Notes under the pieces: generated by a model
Database searches by the model: none
What the model was told of the DNA's origin: nothing
Seen by the model: the letters and a program-made list of their open reading frames with translations, nothing else
Assembly: GCF_028618515.1 (NCBI RefSeq)
Contig: NZ_JAQITB010000002.1
Span: forward strand, 62,001-126,000
Source: Bartonella sp. ML69XJBT
GTDB taxonomy: Bacteria > Pseudomonadota > Alphaproteobacteria > Rhizobiales > Rhizobiaceae
Length of the DNA stretch: 64,000 nt
Direction of reading: 5' to 3'
In this document: in pieces, positions 27,409-38,360 of the stretch
Position numbering within the stretch: the first letter of the stretch is position 1
Layout: the number at the start of each line of letters is the position of its first letter
Position numbers and translations under genes: made by a program

Positions 27409-28407
27409 TTGACAAAACAAGGTCACAGAGCTGAACGCCATATTCCAGTGTTGTTACAGCCAGTTTTAGCTGGGCTTGCGCCATTGGTTGGGGCAAGAGT
27501 GATTGATGGCACCTTTGGTGCTGGTGGTTATACGCGTGCTTTGTTAAATGCAGGCGCACAGGTTATTGCTCTTGATCGTGATCCTTATGCTATTGTTGCG
27601 GGACAATCACTTGTTGATGAATTTTTTCCACGACTTCATTTAGTGCAGATGGAGTTTTCAAAGTTGGAGAGCGTCGTTGAAGAGAAGGTGGATGCTGTTA
27701 TTTTGGATATTGGTGTTTCTTCAATGCAGCTTGATGAAGCTGAGAGAGGTTTTTCTTTTCAAAAAGATGGTCCATTAGATATGCGAATGGCTCAGACGGG
27801 TTTTACTGCTAGTGATGTTGTCAATCGTTTAAAAAGTAATGAATTAGCGCGTATTTTTAAAATATTAGGAGAAGAACGTTATGCGGGGCGAATTGCACGA
27901 ATGATTGAAAAACGTCGCTCTATCCAGCCTTTTTTGCGTACTGGTGACCTTGCTCATGCCATTGAAGCGTTGGTGGGGTACAAAAATGGAGAGCGCATTC
28001 ATCCTGCAACACGTGTATTTCAAGCTCTTCGCATTTATGTGAACGATGAAATTGGTGAACTCGCGCGTGGTTTATTTGCTGCTGAACGCGTTTTGAAACC
28101 AGGAGGTCGTTTGGGTGTTGTGAGTTTTCATTCTCTTGAAGATCGTATGGTCAAAAGATTTTTTTCTGCTCGTTCAGGAGAGAAGGGGAGATCACGCTAT
28201 CTTCCTGAAATAGAGACGGTTCCAGCAACATTTTTTCCTTTGTTTAAAGGTGTGATCACTGCAAATAAAGAAGAGCTTCAAAAAAATCCTCGTTCACGTT
28301 CTGCAAAGTTGCGTATTGGTGTACGCACACAGGCGGAGAGTTTTGCAGCAGATATGAAATTATTTGGTTTCGCAGAAATTGCCAGTTTTGAGGGTGGCAA
28401 GAAATGA
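27409..28407 (+). CDS. rsmH: 16S rRNA m4C1402 methyltransferase RsmH (MraW)
   Basis: A 332-residue SAM-dependent enzyme that N4-methylates C1402 of 16S rRNA. The motifs are [29 protein letters not shown] (SAM loop, about 30-45), [39 protein letters not shown] and [16 protein letters not shown]. It opens the dcw cluster; ftsL overlaps its last four bases. No mraZ is seen directly upstream, where the 283 bases after rnpB have no gene. The start is the TTG at 27409, since no ATG or GTG lies in frame before the motifs and an in-frame stop occurs at 27364; this start is moderately certain. Confidence 0.93.
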   Translation: MTKQGHRAERHIPVLLQPVLAGLAPLVGARVIDGTFGAGGYTRALLNAGAQVIALDRDPYAIVAGQSLVDEFFPRLHLVQMEFSKLESVVEEKVDAVILDIGVSSMQLDEAERGFSFQKDGPLDMRMAQTGFTASDVVNRLKSNELARIFKILGEERYAGRIARMIEKRRSIQPFLRTGDLAHAIEALVGYKNGERIHPATRVFQALRIYVNDEIGELARGLFAAERVLKPGGRLGVVSFHSLEDRMVKRFFSARSGEKGRSRYLPEIETVPATFFPLFKGVITANKEELQKNPRSRSAKLRIGVRTQAESFAADMKLFGFAEIASFEGGKK

Positions 28408-28808
28408 CAGTTTTTCGCACATTTGATATGATTTTAGTGATCATTATGATTTGTATGGCAGGTCTTACTTATAAGGTAAAATATGATGTCCAAAGGCGAA
28501 TGAGCGAAATCCGCCATCTTGAACATGAAATTGCTGCAGCGAAAAATACGGTGAGTTTATTACATGCTGAGTGGGCTGTGATGATAGAGCCTTCACGTCT
28601 GCAAAAACTTGCAAAACGTTATCAAAAAGAGCTTGGTTTGGAGATCATACAGCCTCGCCAAATCGTAGAGTTTAAAGATATTCCAGTGCGTGTACATGAT
28701 CCCATTGAAGAAGTGATTAAACAAAATATTTTGGAGGAAAGGCGAGATATTTTGGCGAATAATCGTACTTCTCAGATGAATAGTGTTGTACAAAAAGGCG
28801 TGCGGTGA
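28404..28808 (+). CDS. ftsL: Cell division protein FtsL
   Basis: A 134-residue bitopic membrane protein. A short cytoplasmic N-terminus is followed by one membrane helix (about 7-24, [17 protein letters not shown]) and a periplasmic coiled coil ([20 protein letters not shown]). The segment [20 protein letters not shown] corresponds to the family segment seen in rhizobial FtsL. It would form the FtsQLB-type complex that activates septal FtsWI. The ATG overlaps rsmH by four bases, and the stop overlaps the ftsI start (TGATG), so the three are translationally coupled. Confidence 0.85.
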   Translation: MTVFRTFDMILVIIMICMAGLTYKVKYDVQRRMSEIRHLEHEIAAAKNTVSLLHAEWAVMIEPSRLQKLAKRYQKELGLEIIQPRQIVEFKDIPVRVHDPIEEVIKQNILEERRDILANNRTSQMNSVVQKGVR

Positions 28809-30559
28809 TGAAATTATCCTTTCCATTCTCGCAAAAGAAAAGGCGCTTAAATAATAACCAGTTCACTCTTGATGGTTTTCCTGTTTATCGCTCGTATTCT
28901 GGTCGTCCACGCTTGCTTTTTTCTTTGTTCTGCTTTCTGGCTTTGTATAGTATTATAGGAGCTTGTCTTATTTCTTATGGGCTTGAAGGTGGGCAGATTG
29001 AAGAAGCAAAAGGGCCAACGGCTGTTCAGCCCACTGCTCGACCTGATATTGTGGATCGTAATAACCGTTTATTGGCAACGGATATTAAGACTTATTCGCT
29101 TTTTGCTGAACCGCGACGTATTATTGATGTGGATGAAACCATTGAATTGCTCTCAACAGTTTTGCCCAATCTCAATTGGCAGGAGACTTATAAACGTCTC
29201 AAAAAAAAGTCCAGCTTTTCTTGGATTCAGCGTGGATTAACGCCAATGCAAAAGACAAGGATTATGGCTCTTGGTATTCCAGGGATTGGTTTTCGTACGG
29301 AAATTCGTCGTTTTTATCCAAGTGGATCTATGGTTTCGCATATTCTCGGCATGGTGAATGTTGATAATCAGGGCATAGCTGGTATGGAAAAATATATTGA
29401 TGATGCTGGCTTGAGTGCTTTGCGTGCTGCTGGTCTTGCAACAGAAGAATCATTAAACCCAGTTCAGCTTTCAATTGATGTGCGACTTCAGGCCATTGTG
29501 CATGATGAACTTGTTAAGGCCATGAAGCGTTATAAAGCGATTGCTGCAGGAGCTGTTATTTTAAATATCCACACAGGAGAAGTTTTGGCTTTGGCATCAC
29601 TTCCAGATTTTGACCCTGGAAATCCTGCTGATGCTCTGAAAAGTGATCGTTTTAATAGAATGACAGCTGGGACTTTTGAAATGGGATCTATTATTAAAAG
29701 TTTTACAACCGCAATGGCACTTGATTCAGGACTTTTTCATTTGAATAGTGTTATTGATGCTTCAAACCCTATTCAGGCAAGTAAAAATTACTTCATTCGT
29801 GATTTCCATGGAAAAAATCGTCCCTTAACAGTTTGGGAAGTTTTTATTTATTCTTCCAATATTGGTTCTGCTAAGGAGGCTTTGGCGGTAGGAATTGACG
29901 GACATCGTGATTTTTTAAAACGACTTGGTTTACTTGATCGATTGACAATAGAATTGCCTGAGGTCGCCCATCCTGTCGTGCCACATCATTGGAAGGATAT
30001 CCATTCTATGACGATTTCTTTTGGGCATGGTATGGCAACAACGCCTTTGCAAACAGCTGTAGGTGCTGCTGCTCTTATGAATGATGGTTGGTGGATTGAT
30101 CCTACTTTTTTAAAACGCACAAAAGAACAAGCTTTGCAACATGCGAAAAAAGTTTTACAGGCCAAAACGAGTCAAAATATGCGTTATCTTTATAAATTAA
30201 ATAGCAATATAGGTTCTGGACGTAATGCAAAAGTAGAAGGTTATCGTGTTGGTGGTAAAACAGGAACAGCTGAAAAAGTTGAAAATGGAAAATATTCTAA
30301 AACAAAAAATTTTAATAGTTTCCTTTCTGCCTTTCCTATAGAAAATCCTTCTTATGTTGTTTTAACTATTATCGATGAGCCTCAACCTGAAGAGGGGCAG
30401 CGTTCAGCAACAGCAGCAATGAATGCAGGGCCAATGCTTGCTAATATCATCCGCCGTTCAGCGAGTTTTTTGGGAATAAAACCAGATTTCGAAAAAGAAT
30501 ACGAGCCTCTTTTGAGCACAAAGAACAATTCGAAATTTGTTAAGCAACGACAGAATTAA
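28808..30559 (+). CDS. ftsI: Septal peptidoglycan transpeptidase FtsI (PBP3)
   Basis: A 583-residue class B penicillin-binding protein. The N-terminal anchor lies at about 35-60 (LFCFLALYSIIGACLIS), followed by the PBP dimerisation domain starting RPDIVDRNNRLLATDI. The transpeptidase domain has all three active-site motifs: S-x-x-K in MGSIIKSF (about residue 293), S-S-N in IYSSNIGSA and K-T-G-T in GGKTGTAEK (about 483). It crosslinks septal peptidoglycan with FtsW as the partner polymerase. The ATG at 28808 overlaps the ftsL stop; a GTG one codon earlier is also possible. murE starts 17 bases downstream. Confidence 0.96.
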   Translation: MKLSFPFSQKKRRLNNNQFTLDGFPVYRSYSGRPRLLFSLFCFLALYSIIGACLISYGLEGGQIEEAKGPTAVQPTARPDIVDRNNRLLATDIKTYSLFAEPRRIIDVDETIELLSTVLPNLNWQETYKRLKKKSSFSWIQRGLTPMQKTRIMALGIPGIGFRTEIRRFYPSGSMVSHILGMVNVDNQGIAGMEKYIDDAGLSALRAAGLATEESLNPVQLSIDVRLQAIVHDELVKAMKRYKAIAAGAVILNIHTGEVLALASLPDFDPGNPADALKSDRFNRMTAGTFEMGSIIKSFTTAMALDSGLFHLNSVIDASNPIQASKNYFIRDFHGKNRPLTVWEVFIYSSNIGSAKEALAVGIDGHRDFLKRLGLLDRLTIELPEVAHPVVPHHWKDIHSMTISFGHGMATTPLQTAVGAAALMNDGWWIDPTFLKRTKEQALQHAKKVLQAKTSQNMRYLYKLNSNIGSGRNAKVEGYRVGGKTGTAEKVENGKYSKTKNFNSFLSAFPIENPSYVVLTIIDEPQPEEGQRSATAAMNAGPMLANIIRRSASFLGIKPDFEKEYEPLLSTKNNSKFVKQRQN

Positions 30560-30576
30560 GATAAAGGTACGTTATC

Positions 30577-32028
30577 ATGTTGTTTGGAACAGTTTTTGCA
30601 GAATGTTTTGAAGATGAAAAGCTTTCTTCAATGGAAATAACAGGAATAACTGCAGATTCTCGGCAAGTTTTGCCAGGTTATGTTTTTGTAGCTATTCAAG
30701 GAAATCAAGCTGATGGCAAACATTATATTAATGATGCACTAAAACGTGGTGCACGAGCAATTGTGACAGATTCTCATGTTGTCTTTAAGGATTTATCTGT
30801 TCCCCTTTTACGTGTTGGTAATGTTCGTCATAGTTTAGCAATAGCAGCGGCACGTTTTTATGGTTCTCAACCTGAAACGGTCGTTGCCGTGACAGGGACA
30901 AGTGGTAAAACATCTGTTGTCTCTTTCATTCGGCAGATTTGGACTCACGTTGGATTATGTGCGGCAAGTATAGGAACGGTAGGTGTCATTTCTCCTCATC
31001 GGAATGATTACGGTTCTCTTACAACACCTGATCCAGTTATTTTACAACGTCTTCTTTCTGAAATTGCTCATGAGGGTGTTACTCATGCTGCCCTTGAAGC
31101 ATCTTCGCATGGAATTGATCAAAATCGACTTGATGGGGTCCATTTAACTGCTGGCGCCTTTACCAATTTAGGGCGTGATCATATGGATTATCACGCATGT
31201 GTAGAGGATTACTTATGTGCTAAAATGAGGCTGTTTGATACGCTTTTGCCTGAAGATGCTCCTGCTCTGATTTTTGCCGATGATATTTATTCGCAAAAGG
31301 TTATTGATACCGTCAAGAAAGCACGCCGTCGTGTTTTAACAGTTGGGCGTAAAGGGCAATTTATCACTATTAATCGTGTTGAGCATCAACGTTCAAAACA
31401 GTGTATTGAGTGTCGTGTGGAAAACGATATCTATACATTTGATTTGCCTTTAGCGGGAGATTTTCAGGTGACCAATGCGCTTATGGCGGCGGGACTCGCA
31501 ATTGCAACAGGTGTTTCTCCAGATAAGGTGTTTCGTTCTTTGGAAAGTTTGCAAGGAGCACCTGGGCGGTTAGAGTTGGTTGGAAAGACAGAGAATAATG
31601 CTCCTGTTTATATCGATTATGCGCATAAACCAGAAGCTTTAGAACAGGTATTGCTTTCTGTTCGTCCCTTTACGCAAGGACGTTTGATCCTTGTTTTTGG
31701 TTGCGGTGGTGATCGTGATCAAGGAAAAAGACCCTTGATGGGAAAAATCGCAGAAAATAAAGCTGATATTGTCATTGTAACGGATGATAATCCTCGCACG
31801 GAAATACCAAAAAAAATTCGTCAAGATATTTTACAAGCAGCGCCCAAAGCCATCGAAATAGCAGATCGTGGTGAGGCTATTGCTTATGCAATTGGGCTAT
31901 TAAAAGCAGGGGATACATTAATCATTGCTGGAAAAGGTCATGAGAATGGTCAAATTATAGGGCAAAAAACATATCCTTTTTCAGATCGCTTGAAAGTGAT
32001 TGAGGCTTTACAGGAACGGATTAAATGA
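30577..32028 (+). CDS. murE: UDP-MurNAc-tripeptide synthetase MurE (meso-DAP adding)
   Basis: A 483-residue cytoplasmic Mur ligase that adds meso-diaminopimelate to UDP-MurNAc-L-Ala-D-Glu. The N-terminal UDP-binding part has [19 protein letters not shown], the central part the ATP loop GTSGKTSV (about 108-115) and the carbamylated-lysine region. The C-terminal domain carries the D-N-P-R motif (TDDNPRTE, about 406) that selects meso-DAP over lysine. The ATG follows AAAGGTACG. The stop overlaps the murF start by four bases. Confidence 0.96.
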   Translation: MLFGTVFAECFEDEKLSSMEITGITADSRQVLPGYVFVAIQGNQADGKHYINDALKRGARAIVTDSHVVFKDLSVPLLRVGNVRHSLAIAAARFYGSQPETVVAVTGTSGKTSVVSFIRQIWTHVGLCAASIGTVGVISPHRNDYGSLTTPDPVILQRLLSEIAHEGVTHAALEASSHGIDQNRLDGVHLTAGAFTNLGRDHMDYHACVEDYLCAKMRLFDTLLPEDAPALIFADDIYSQKVIDTVKKARRRVLTVGRKGQFITINRVEHQRSKQCIECRVENDIYTFDLPLAGDFQVTNALMAAGLAIATGVSPDKVFRSLESLQGAPGRLELVGKTENNAPVYIDYAHKPEALEQVLLSVRPFTQGRLILVFGCGGDRDQGKRPLMGKIAENKADIVIVTDDNPRTEIPKKIRQDILQAAPKAIEIADRGEAIAYAIGLLKAGDTLIIAGKGHENGQIIGQKTYPFSDRLKVIEALQERIK

Positions 32029-33455
32029 CAGCTTTATGGAATAAACAAGCACTTGTTTCTGCAATCGGTGGTTTTGTCGTGGGGCATTTGCCAGAAACTT
32101 TTTCTGGAGTTTCTATCGATACTCGTTCTTTAGAAGAAGGCGAGATTTTTTTCTGTATTAAGGGGCATCATCTTGATGGCCATGATTTTGCCCTGCAAGC
32201 TTATGAGCGAGGTGCTGGTGTTCTTATTGTTGCGGAAAATCGTTTAGCGGATATGGAAAAAATATCTGCTCCACTCATTGTTGTTCCTGATGTTTTACAA
32301 GCCTTAGAAAAGCTTGGAAAAGCTGCGCGTAAGCGTTCAAAGGCTAAAATTATTGCGGTAACAGGATCTGTGGGGAAAACAACAACAAAAGAAGCTCTCA
32401 AACAAGTGTTGACAGCTGTTGGGAGGGTTCACGCTAATCCTGCTTCTTTGAATAATCACTGGGGCGTGCCGCTTACCTTGGCACGAATGCCTGAGGAGAG
32501 TGATTATGGTATCTTTGAAATTGGTATGAATCATAAGGGTGAAATTCGCCCTTTGGTTAAGTTGGTTCATCCACATATTGTTCTCATTACACATATTTCT
32601 GCGGCGCATATGGGTTTCTTTAAAAACCTTGAGGAAATTGCTGATGCAAAAGCTGAAATTTTTGAAGGACTGGATAAGGAGGGGATTGCTGTTTTAAATG
32701 CAGATAGTGATTTTTTTTCTTATTTAGTCCAAAAAGCAAAGCAATGTGGTGTGAAAAAAATCTTAAGCTTTGGTGAGACTCAAAACGCTGATTATCAGGC
32801 TCGAGATATACGTCTTCTCACAGAGAATTCCTCTGTGACTGTCCGTATTTTGGGGCAAGAGAGAGAAATTCAAATCGGAGCTCCTGGACGACATATTGTA
32901 CAAAATAGTTTAGCGGTTATTGCTGTTTGTGATGCTCTTGGTGTTGATTTGGAATCCATTTTACTTTCTTTAAGTGGTTTTTCTCTTCAGAAGGGGCGTG
33001 GTGTTCGTTATCGATTGGCTTTACCAAATGGGGGCGAATTTTCTTTAATTGATGAAAGCTATAATGCAAATCCTGCATCTATGTGTGCGGCTCTTGATTT
33101 GCTTGCTATAGGGCCGGTAGGGAGCTGTGGTCGGCGAATTGCTATTTTGGGTGATATGCTGGAGTTGGGTGCTTATAGTGAAAAACTCCATCGTGATTTA
33201 GTAAAGCCAGTCTCTCTTTCTGGTGCTAATCCCGTTTTTTTATTTGGTGAGGCAATGAAGTTTTTGTCCTCTGATCTGTCTGCCTCTGTGAAGGTTCACT
33301 ATGCTGAAAATGCTGAAAAAATTTTACCGCTTATTTTTGCAGAAGTTTCCCATGGAGATCTGCTTATGATCAAGTCATCCAATAGTCTTTATTCATCAGA
33401 TATTGTGAGGGCATTGCTTGATCGCTATAAGGTTGTTTCTTTCTCGTTGAAATAG
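32025..33455 (+). CDS. murF: UDP-MurNAc-pentapeptide synthetase MurF
   Basis: A 476-residue ligase that adds D-Ala-D-Ala to the UDP-MurNAc tripeptide. Visible features are [20 protein letters not shown] (N-terminal nucleotide-sugar part), the ATP loop [12 protein letters not shown] (about 113-124), [27 protein letters not shown] and the C-terminal [11 protein letters not shown], all typical of MurF. The ATG overlaps the murE stop by four bases; mraY begins 13 bases after its stop. Confidence 0.96.
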   Translation: MTALWNKQALVSAIGGFVVGHLPETFSGVSIDTRSLEEGEIFFCIKGHHLDGHDFALQAYERGAGVLIVAENRLADMEKISAPLIVVPDVLQALEKLGKAARKRSKAKIIAVTGSVGKTTTKEALKQVLTAVGRVHANPASLNNHWGVPLTLARMPEESDYGIFEIGMNHKGEIRPLVKLVHPHIVLITHISAAHMGFFKNLEEIADAKAEIFEGLDKEGIAVLNADSDFFSYLVQKAKQCGVKKILSFGETQNADYQARDIRLLTENSSVTVRILGQEREIQIGAPGRHIVQNSLAVIAVCDALGVDLESILLSLSGFSLQKGRGVRYRLALPNGGEFSLIDESYNANPASMCAALDLLAIGPVGSCGRRIAILGDMLELGAYSEKLHRDLVKPVSLSGANPVFLFGEAMKFLSSDLSASVKVHYAENAEKILPLIFAEVSHGDLLMIKSSNSLYSSDIVRALLDRYKVVSFSLK

Positions 33456-33468
33456 GTTTTTTTATATC

Positions 33469-34539
33469 ATGATGCTGTTTTTATCTTTGCTTAGTGATTG
33501 GCTTCCAGGAGTCAATGTTTTTCGTTATATTACTTTTCGCACTATAGCAGCTATGCTTACATCTGGGCTTATTGTGTTTTTGTTTGGTCCTAGCATTATT
33601 GCCTCTCTTAAATTGCGGCAGGGAAAAGGGCAACCTATTCGCGCTGATGGACCTCAAACGCATTTTAAAAAGGCGGGAACACCTACTATGGGTGGGCTGA
33701 TGATTTTAACGGGCATTGTGGTATCTGCGCTTTTGTGGTGTAATTTATCAAATATTTATTTTTGGGTATCGCTGTTTGTTATGCTTTGTTTTGGAGTGAT
33801 CGGCTTTTATGATGATTATCTTAAGGTTACAAAACAAACACATAAAGGGTTTTCTGGTAAAGCACGGTTAAGTTTGGAGTTTCTTGTTGCGGCAATGGCT
33901 GCTTTTATATTCTTACAAGTTGGCTCGCCGGGATTAGCTTTGCCCTTTTTGAAAGAATATTTCATCAATTTGGGTTGGTTTTTTATTCCTTTTTCTGCTG
34001 TCGTTGTTGTTGCAACGGGAAATGCGGTTAACTTGACTGATGGTCTTGATGGACTTGCTATTGTTCCTGTCATGGTTACTGCTTTGTCTTTTGCTCTGAT
34101 TGCTTACCTTTCTGGTAATATTAATTTTGCTGATTATTTACAAATTCATTATGTCTCAGGAACAGGTGAATTGGCTGTTTTATTGGGCGCTGTTGTTGGT
34201 GCAGGTCTTGGCTTTTTATGGTTTAATGCACCACCTGCGGCTATTTTTATGGGGGATACTGGCTCGTTGGCTCTTGGTGGACTATTGGGTAGTGTTGCTG
34301 TCGCCACCAAGCATGAAATTGTTTTGGCGCTTATTGGGGGACTTTTTGTTCTAGAAGGTTTTTCAGTTGTTATTCAGGTTGGTTATTTTAAATTAACCAA
34401 AAAGCGTGTGTTTCTCATGGCTCCGATACACCATCATTTTGAGAAAAAAGGATGGACGGAAAGCCAAGTAGTGATACGTTTTTGGATTATTTCGATCGTG
34501 CTTGCATTGATTGGTCTTTCAACACTTAAATTGCGGTAA
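33469..34539 (+). CDS. mraY: Phospho-MurNAc-pentapeptide translocase MraY
   Basis: A 356-residue inner-membrane enzyme with about ten helices that transfers phospho-MurNAc-pentapeptide to undecaprenyl phosphate, making lipid I. Hallmarks are [20 protein letters not shown], the catalytic D-D-Y in [41 protein letters not shown] and the C-terminal [14 protein letters not shown] with its conserved histidines. Two ATG codons follow each other; the first (33469) is taken. murD starts almost immediately after the stop. Confidence 0.96.
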   Translation: MMLFLSLLSDWLPGVNVFRYITFRTIAAMLTSGLIVFLFGPSIIASLKLRQGKGQPIRADGPQTHFKKAGTPTMGGLMILTGIVVSALLWCNLSNIYFWVSLFVMLCFGVIGFYDDYLKVTKQTHKGFSGKARLSLEFLVAAMAAFIFLQVGSPGLALPFLKEYFINLGWFFIPFSAVVVVATGNAVNLTDGLDGLAIVPVMVTALSFALIAYLSGNINFADYLQIHYVSGTGELAVLLGAVVGAGLGFLWFNAPPAAIFMGDTGSLALGGLLGSVAVATKHEIVLALIGGLFVLEGFSVVIQVGYFKLTKKRVFLMAPIHHHFEKKGWTESQVVIRFWIISIVLALIGLSTLKLR

Positions 34540-34543
34540 AGCT

Positions 34544-35944
34544 TTGATTTCTGTTACATGTTATAAGGGAAAAAAAGTTGCCCTGTTTGGATTAGGGCAA
34601 TCAGGATTAGCAGCTGCACAAGCGTTGATGCGTGGTGGTGCGCAAGTGGTTGCTTGGGATGATAATCTTTCCAGCATACAAGAGGCTTTTCAGAAAGATA
34701 TTCCAACAAGAGATCTTCGTCATGAAGATTGGTCAGAGTTTGTTGCATTGATTTTGGCTCCCGGTGTTCCTTTAACTTATCCTAAACCTCATTGGGTTGT
34801 TGAAAAAGCGCGTCAAGCAAATATAGAAATTATTGGCGATATTGAATTATTTGTGCGTGCACGTTATCGTTTTTTACAGCATTATGGTTTTTGTGATAGG
34901 GATGTTCCGTTTATTGCTATTACCGGCACAAATGGGAAGTCGACAACGACAGCTTTACTTACGCATTTATTAGAACAAATGGGTTATGATGTGCAGATGG
35001 GCGGAAATATTGGAACAGCAATATTGATGCTTAAGCCATTTGTAAAAAAACGTATTTACGTGATTGAATGTTCATCGTTTCAAATTGATCTTACTCCTTC
35101 TCTTCGACCAACTATTGGGATTTTATTGAATTTAACACCTGATCATATCGATCGCCATGGTAGTTTTGCGCATTATGTGGAAGCCAAAAGACATCTCGTT
35201 GCTAGAGCATCTCGTGCTTTTATTTCAGTAGATGATGCATCTTGTCAGGCTTTGTATAAACAATTGCTTGATGAAGGTCATCACGTTGAAGCAGTTTCCA
35301 AGGAACATTTGCTAGAAAATGGTTTTTATGCGGATGGAACTAAGCTCTTTTCTGTTTGTCAAGGACAGTCTCAGATGTTGGCAGATCTCGCATCTATGAC
35401 GGCATTGCGCGGTCGTCATAATGCGCAAAATGCTCTTATGGCATTAGCGACATTACAGGCTTTAAAAATAACTGATCCACATATGAATCAGTATTTAGCA
35501 AGTTATCAAGGGTTGCCTCATCGTATGCAGCAGGTGCGTCAAATGGGATCAGTTCTCTTTATCAATGATAGCAAGGCAACTAATGCCGATGCAGCTTCTC
35601 CCGCACTTTCTGCTTTTCATGATATTTTTTGGATTGTTGGGGGGCTGCCAAAAGAAGGTGGAATTGATTCTCTTAGAGGATTTTTTCATAAAATTCACAA
35701 AGCTTATTTAATTGGGAGTGCAGCAGAAGAATTTGCCGGTGTTATTGGATGTTCTTTTCCTGTTTCAATGAGCTTAACTTTGGAACATGCGGTGCGTGAA
35801 GCTGCTGCTGATGCAAGGCTCTTTAAGGCGAAAGAGGTTGTGGTCCTCTTTTCACCGGCTTGTGCAAGTTATGATCAATTTAAAAATTATGAAGAGCGTG
35901 GGGAAGAATTTATTTCTTTTGTTATGCAGTTAAAAGAAACATGA
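34544..35944 (+). CDS. murD: UDP-MurNAc-L-alanine:D-glutamate ligase MurD
   Basis: A 466-residue ligase that adds D-glutamate. [19 protein letters not shown] is the N-terminal Rossmann loop for the UDP substrate. The ATP loop is [12 protein letters not shown] (about 130). HPDIV-type residues appear in [12 protein letters not shown], and [13 protein letters not shown] and [20 protein letters not shown] are C-terminal family signatures. The TTG at 34544 is preferred because it gives the usual N-terminus; starting at 34511 would overlap mraY and add a non-conserved extension. The exact start is uncertain by a few codons. ftsW begins 129 bases further on. Confidence 0.94.
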   Translation: MISVTCYKGKKVALFGLGQSGLAAAQALMRGGAQVVAWDDNLSSIQEAFQKDIPTRDLRHEDWSEFVALILAPGVPLTYPKPHWVVEKARQANIEIIGDIELFVRARYRFLQHYGFCDRDVPFIAITGTNGKSTTTALLTHLLEQMGYDVQMGGNIGTAILMLKPFVKKRIYVIECSSFQIDLTPSLRPTIGILLNLTPDHIDRHGSFAHYVEAKRHLVARASRAFISVDDASCQALYKQLLDEGHHVEAVSKEHLLENGFYADGTKLFSVCQGQSQMLADLASMTALRGRHNAQNALMALATLQALKITDPHMNQYLASYQGLPHRMQQVRQMGSVLFINDSKATNADAASPALSAFHDIFWIVGGLPKEGGIDSLRGFFHKIHKAYLIGSAAEEFAGVIGCSFPVSMSLTLEHAVREAAADARLFKAKEVVVLFSPACASYDQFKNYEERGEEFISFVMQLKET

Positions 35945-36073
35945 ATTTTAAAAAAGCCTTTTCACGTTAATACTCCGGAATCTTTTTTTGTGTAATTTAG
36001 TTTTTGAAGTGTATGTTACAGGGAGTGGGAACCATATCGCTTTGAAGAGAATTATGACAAAGATAAGGTAGAT

Positions 36074-37231
36074 ATGATGGTTACGCGTGCTGATAGAGAC
36101 CCAATTGCTAATTGGTGGTGGACGATTGATCGCTCTATCTTTGCTGCTTGTTTGATTCTCATGGGGATTGGCATCATGCTGTCTTTTGCTGCGAGTCCCA
36201 CTATCGCAAAAAAAATCGGCATAGCTGATAGTTTTTATTTTGTACGCTGGCATATCATTTTTAGTATTCCAGCGTTTTTTACGATGATTACTGTTTCTTT
36301 TTTTTCACTTCGTAATATTCGCCGTTTATGTGCTCTTTTGCTTGTTGTAACGCTTGTTCTTATGGTTGCAACCTTATTCTTTGGTCCAGAATTAAAGGGA
36401 GCGCGGCGCTGGATTCCTCTGTTTGGTTTTTCTGTACAAGCTTCAGAGTTTATGAAACCCGCTTTTGTGGTGATGTCTGCTTGGCTTTTTTCAGAACAGA
36501 TAAGGCGTAGAGGTATTCCTGGCTATACGCTTGCTACTGTACTTTATGCTTTTTGTTGTGTGCTTCTCGTTTTACAGCCTGATATTGGTCAAACACTTTT
36601 AATCAGTGCAATATGGGGCGGTCTGTTTTTTGTTGCTGGTGTGCCTCTTACTGTTATTTTTCTCTTTATCATTTTAGGATTGCTAGGAATTGTTTTTGCT
36701 TATTTTTCTCTGCACCATGTCCGCGAACGTATCAATGCTTTTTTGACAGGCGAAGGTGATACCTTTCAGGTGGATGTTGGACGTGAAGCTATTTTGAATG
36801 GTGGTTGGTTTGGGCAAGGTCCAGGAGAGGGGACGGTAAAACGTATCATTCCTGATAGCCATACAGATTTCGTGTTTTCCGTTGCTGCTGAAGAATATGG
36901 TATTATCCTTTGTCTTTTCATTATGATGCTGTTTGGCTTTATCGTTATGCGCTCATTGTATATAGCAATGAATACGCGTGATTCATTTATACGTCTTGGT
37001 ATTACTGGTATAGCGATGATGATTGGCTTTCAATCAGCGATTAATATGGCTGTTAATCTTCATTTAATACCTCCAAAAGGTATGACATTGCCGTTTATTT
37101 CTTATGGTGGTTCCTCTATGATGGCGATTGCATTTTCGATGGGGATTTTGCTTAGTTTAACACGTCGCTGGCCAGAAGCACGCCTTTCAGCTTTTTCTTC
37201 TCCTTCTGTTTTGGATACCGCTTATGAGTGA
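36074..37231 (+). CDS. ftsW: Septal peptidoglycan polymerase FtsW (SEDS family)
   Basis: A 385-residue SEDS glycosyltransferase with about ten membrane helices. Recognisable parts are RADRDPIANWWWTIDR at the N-terminus, GARRWIPLFGFSVQASEFMK (about 107-126), VLQPDIGQTLLIS, PDSHTDFVFSVAAEEYG (with the conserved Asp) and PPKGMTLPFISYGGSSMMA near the C-terminus. It polymerises lipid II at the septum together with FtsI. AGATAAGG precedes the ATG. It overlaps murG by eight bases. The gap before it (about 130 bases) is the first real break in the cluster. Confidence 0.96.
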   Translation: MMVTRADRDPIANWWWTIDRSIFAACLILMGIGIMLSFAASPTIAKKIGIADSFYFVRWHIIFSIPAFFTMITVSFFSLRNIRRLCALLLVVTLVLMVATLFFGPELKGARRWIPLFGFSVQASEFMKPAFVVMSAWLFSEQIRRRGIPGYTLATVLYAFCCVLLVLQPDIGQTLLISAIWGGLFFVAGVPLTVIFLFIILGLLGIVFAYFSLHHVRERINAFLTGEGDTFQVDVGREAILNGGWFGQGPGEGTVKRIIPDSHTDFVFSVAAEEYGIILCLFIMMLFGFIVMRSLYIAMNTRDSFIRLGITGIAMMIGFQSAINMAVNLHLIPPKGMTLPFISYGGSSMMAIAFSMGILLSLTRRWPEARLSAFSSPSVLDTAYE

Positions 37232-38360
37232 TAAAAAAGTTGTGGTTTTGGTGGCTGGTGGTACAGGAGGACATCTTTTTCCTGCTGAAGCTCTTGCTGC
37301 TGAATTAAGACAGCGTGGATATGATGTTCATTTGGCAACGGATGGAAGGGCTCAAGGTTTTGTACGCTGCTTTGATGAAACGCACACACATATTATTTCA
37401 TCGGCAACATTTACACGACGTCATCCTTTTGCATTGATAAAAACATTTTGGACTTTGTTAAGGGGAATGAGGCAATCTTTGCTGCTTTTTTATAAACTGC
37501 GTCCTGTTCTTGTCGGTGGATTTGGAGGCTATCCTAGCTTTCCTCCTGTTGTTGTTGCTGCTTTCATGCGGCGGGTAACATTTATTCATGAACAGAATGC
37601 CGTTATGGGACGTGCTAATCGGGCGTTAGCACGTTTTGTGCGTGCAATAGCAGGTGGTTTGTTATCGCAAAATAATGCTTACGCTCATAAAATATTTTTG
37701 ACAGGAAATCCTGTGCGTGAGGCTGTTCTTAAAGCAGCAGAAGTTCCTTATCATCCTTCTGCAAATGAAGATCCCTTTCATTTCTTGGTTTTTGGTGGAA
37801 GCCAAGGGGCTTCTGCTTTTTCACGAATTGTTCCTGAAGCAGTTACTTTGTTGGATGAGGGGATACGTAAACGCTTACGAATTGTTCAGCAAGTTCGAGG
37901 TGAAGCTGAAGAGTTAATAAAAACCTATCACGAGTTAGGTGTGCAAGCAGAAGTTGCCTCTTTTTTTGATGATATGGCTGAGCGTATGGCACGGTCTCAT
38001 TTCATTTTATCACGTGCTGGTGCCTCATCTGTTTGTGAAATAGCTGTTATTGGTCGGCCTGCTTTGCTTGTTCCCTATCCCCATGCTTTAGATCATGATC
38101 AGGCAGCAAATGCTGCATTGCTTGCGCGTGTGGGGGGAGCTCAAATTGTATCAGAAAAAGATTTGAACGGACAAAGACTTGCTGCTCTCTTAACAGAAGC
38201 TTGTTGTAAGCCACACTTATTAGAAAAGCAGGCGCTTGCTGCAAAAAAAGTTGGACAACCTCGTGCAACTATTCGCCTTGCTGATATGGCTGAAGCATTG
38301 ATTGCAGGGCGCTCATTATCAGATATAAAAGAGGAGTTTTTTGATGAAAATGCCGCTTAA
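37224..38360 (+). CDS. murG: UDP-GlcNAc:lipid I GlcNAc transferase MurG
   Basis: A 378-residue peripheral membrane GT-B glycosyltransferase that converts lipid I to lipid II. The N-terminal [19 protein letters not shown] is the acceptor-side glycine loop. [20 protein letters not shown] and [14 protein letters not shown] follow, then the C-terminal domain with [13 protein letters not shown] (about 190) and the UDP-binding [20 protein letters not shown]. The ATG overlaps ftsW by eight bases, and the 3' end contains the murC ribosome binding site and start. Confidence 0.96.
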   Translation: MSDKKVVVLVAGGTGGHLFPAEALAAELRQRGYDVHLATDGRAQGFVRCFDETHTHIISSATFTRRHPFALIKTFWTLLRGMRQSLLLFYKLRPVLVGGFGGYPSFPPVVVAAFMRRVTFIHEQNAVMGRANRALARFVRAIAGGLLSQNNAYAHKIFLTGNPVREAVLKAAEVPYHPSANEDPFHFLVFGGSQGASAFSRIVPEAVTLLDEGIRKRLRIVQQVRGEAEELIKTYHELGVQAEVASFFDDMAERMARSHFILSRAGASSVCEIAVIGRPALLVPYPHALDHDQAANAALLARVGGAQIVSEKDLNGQRLAALLTEACCKPHLLEKQALAAKKVGQPRATIRLADMAEALIAGRSLSDIKEEFFDENAA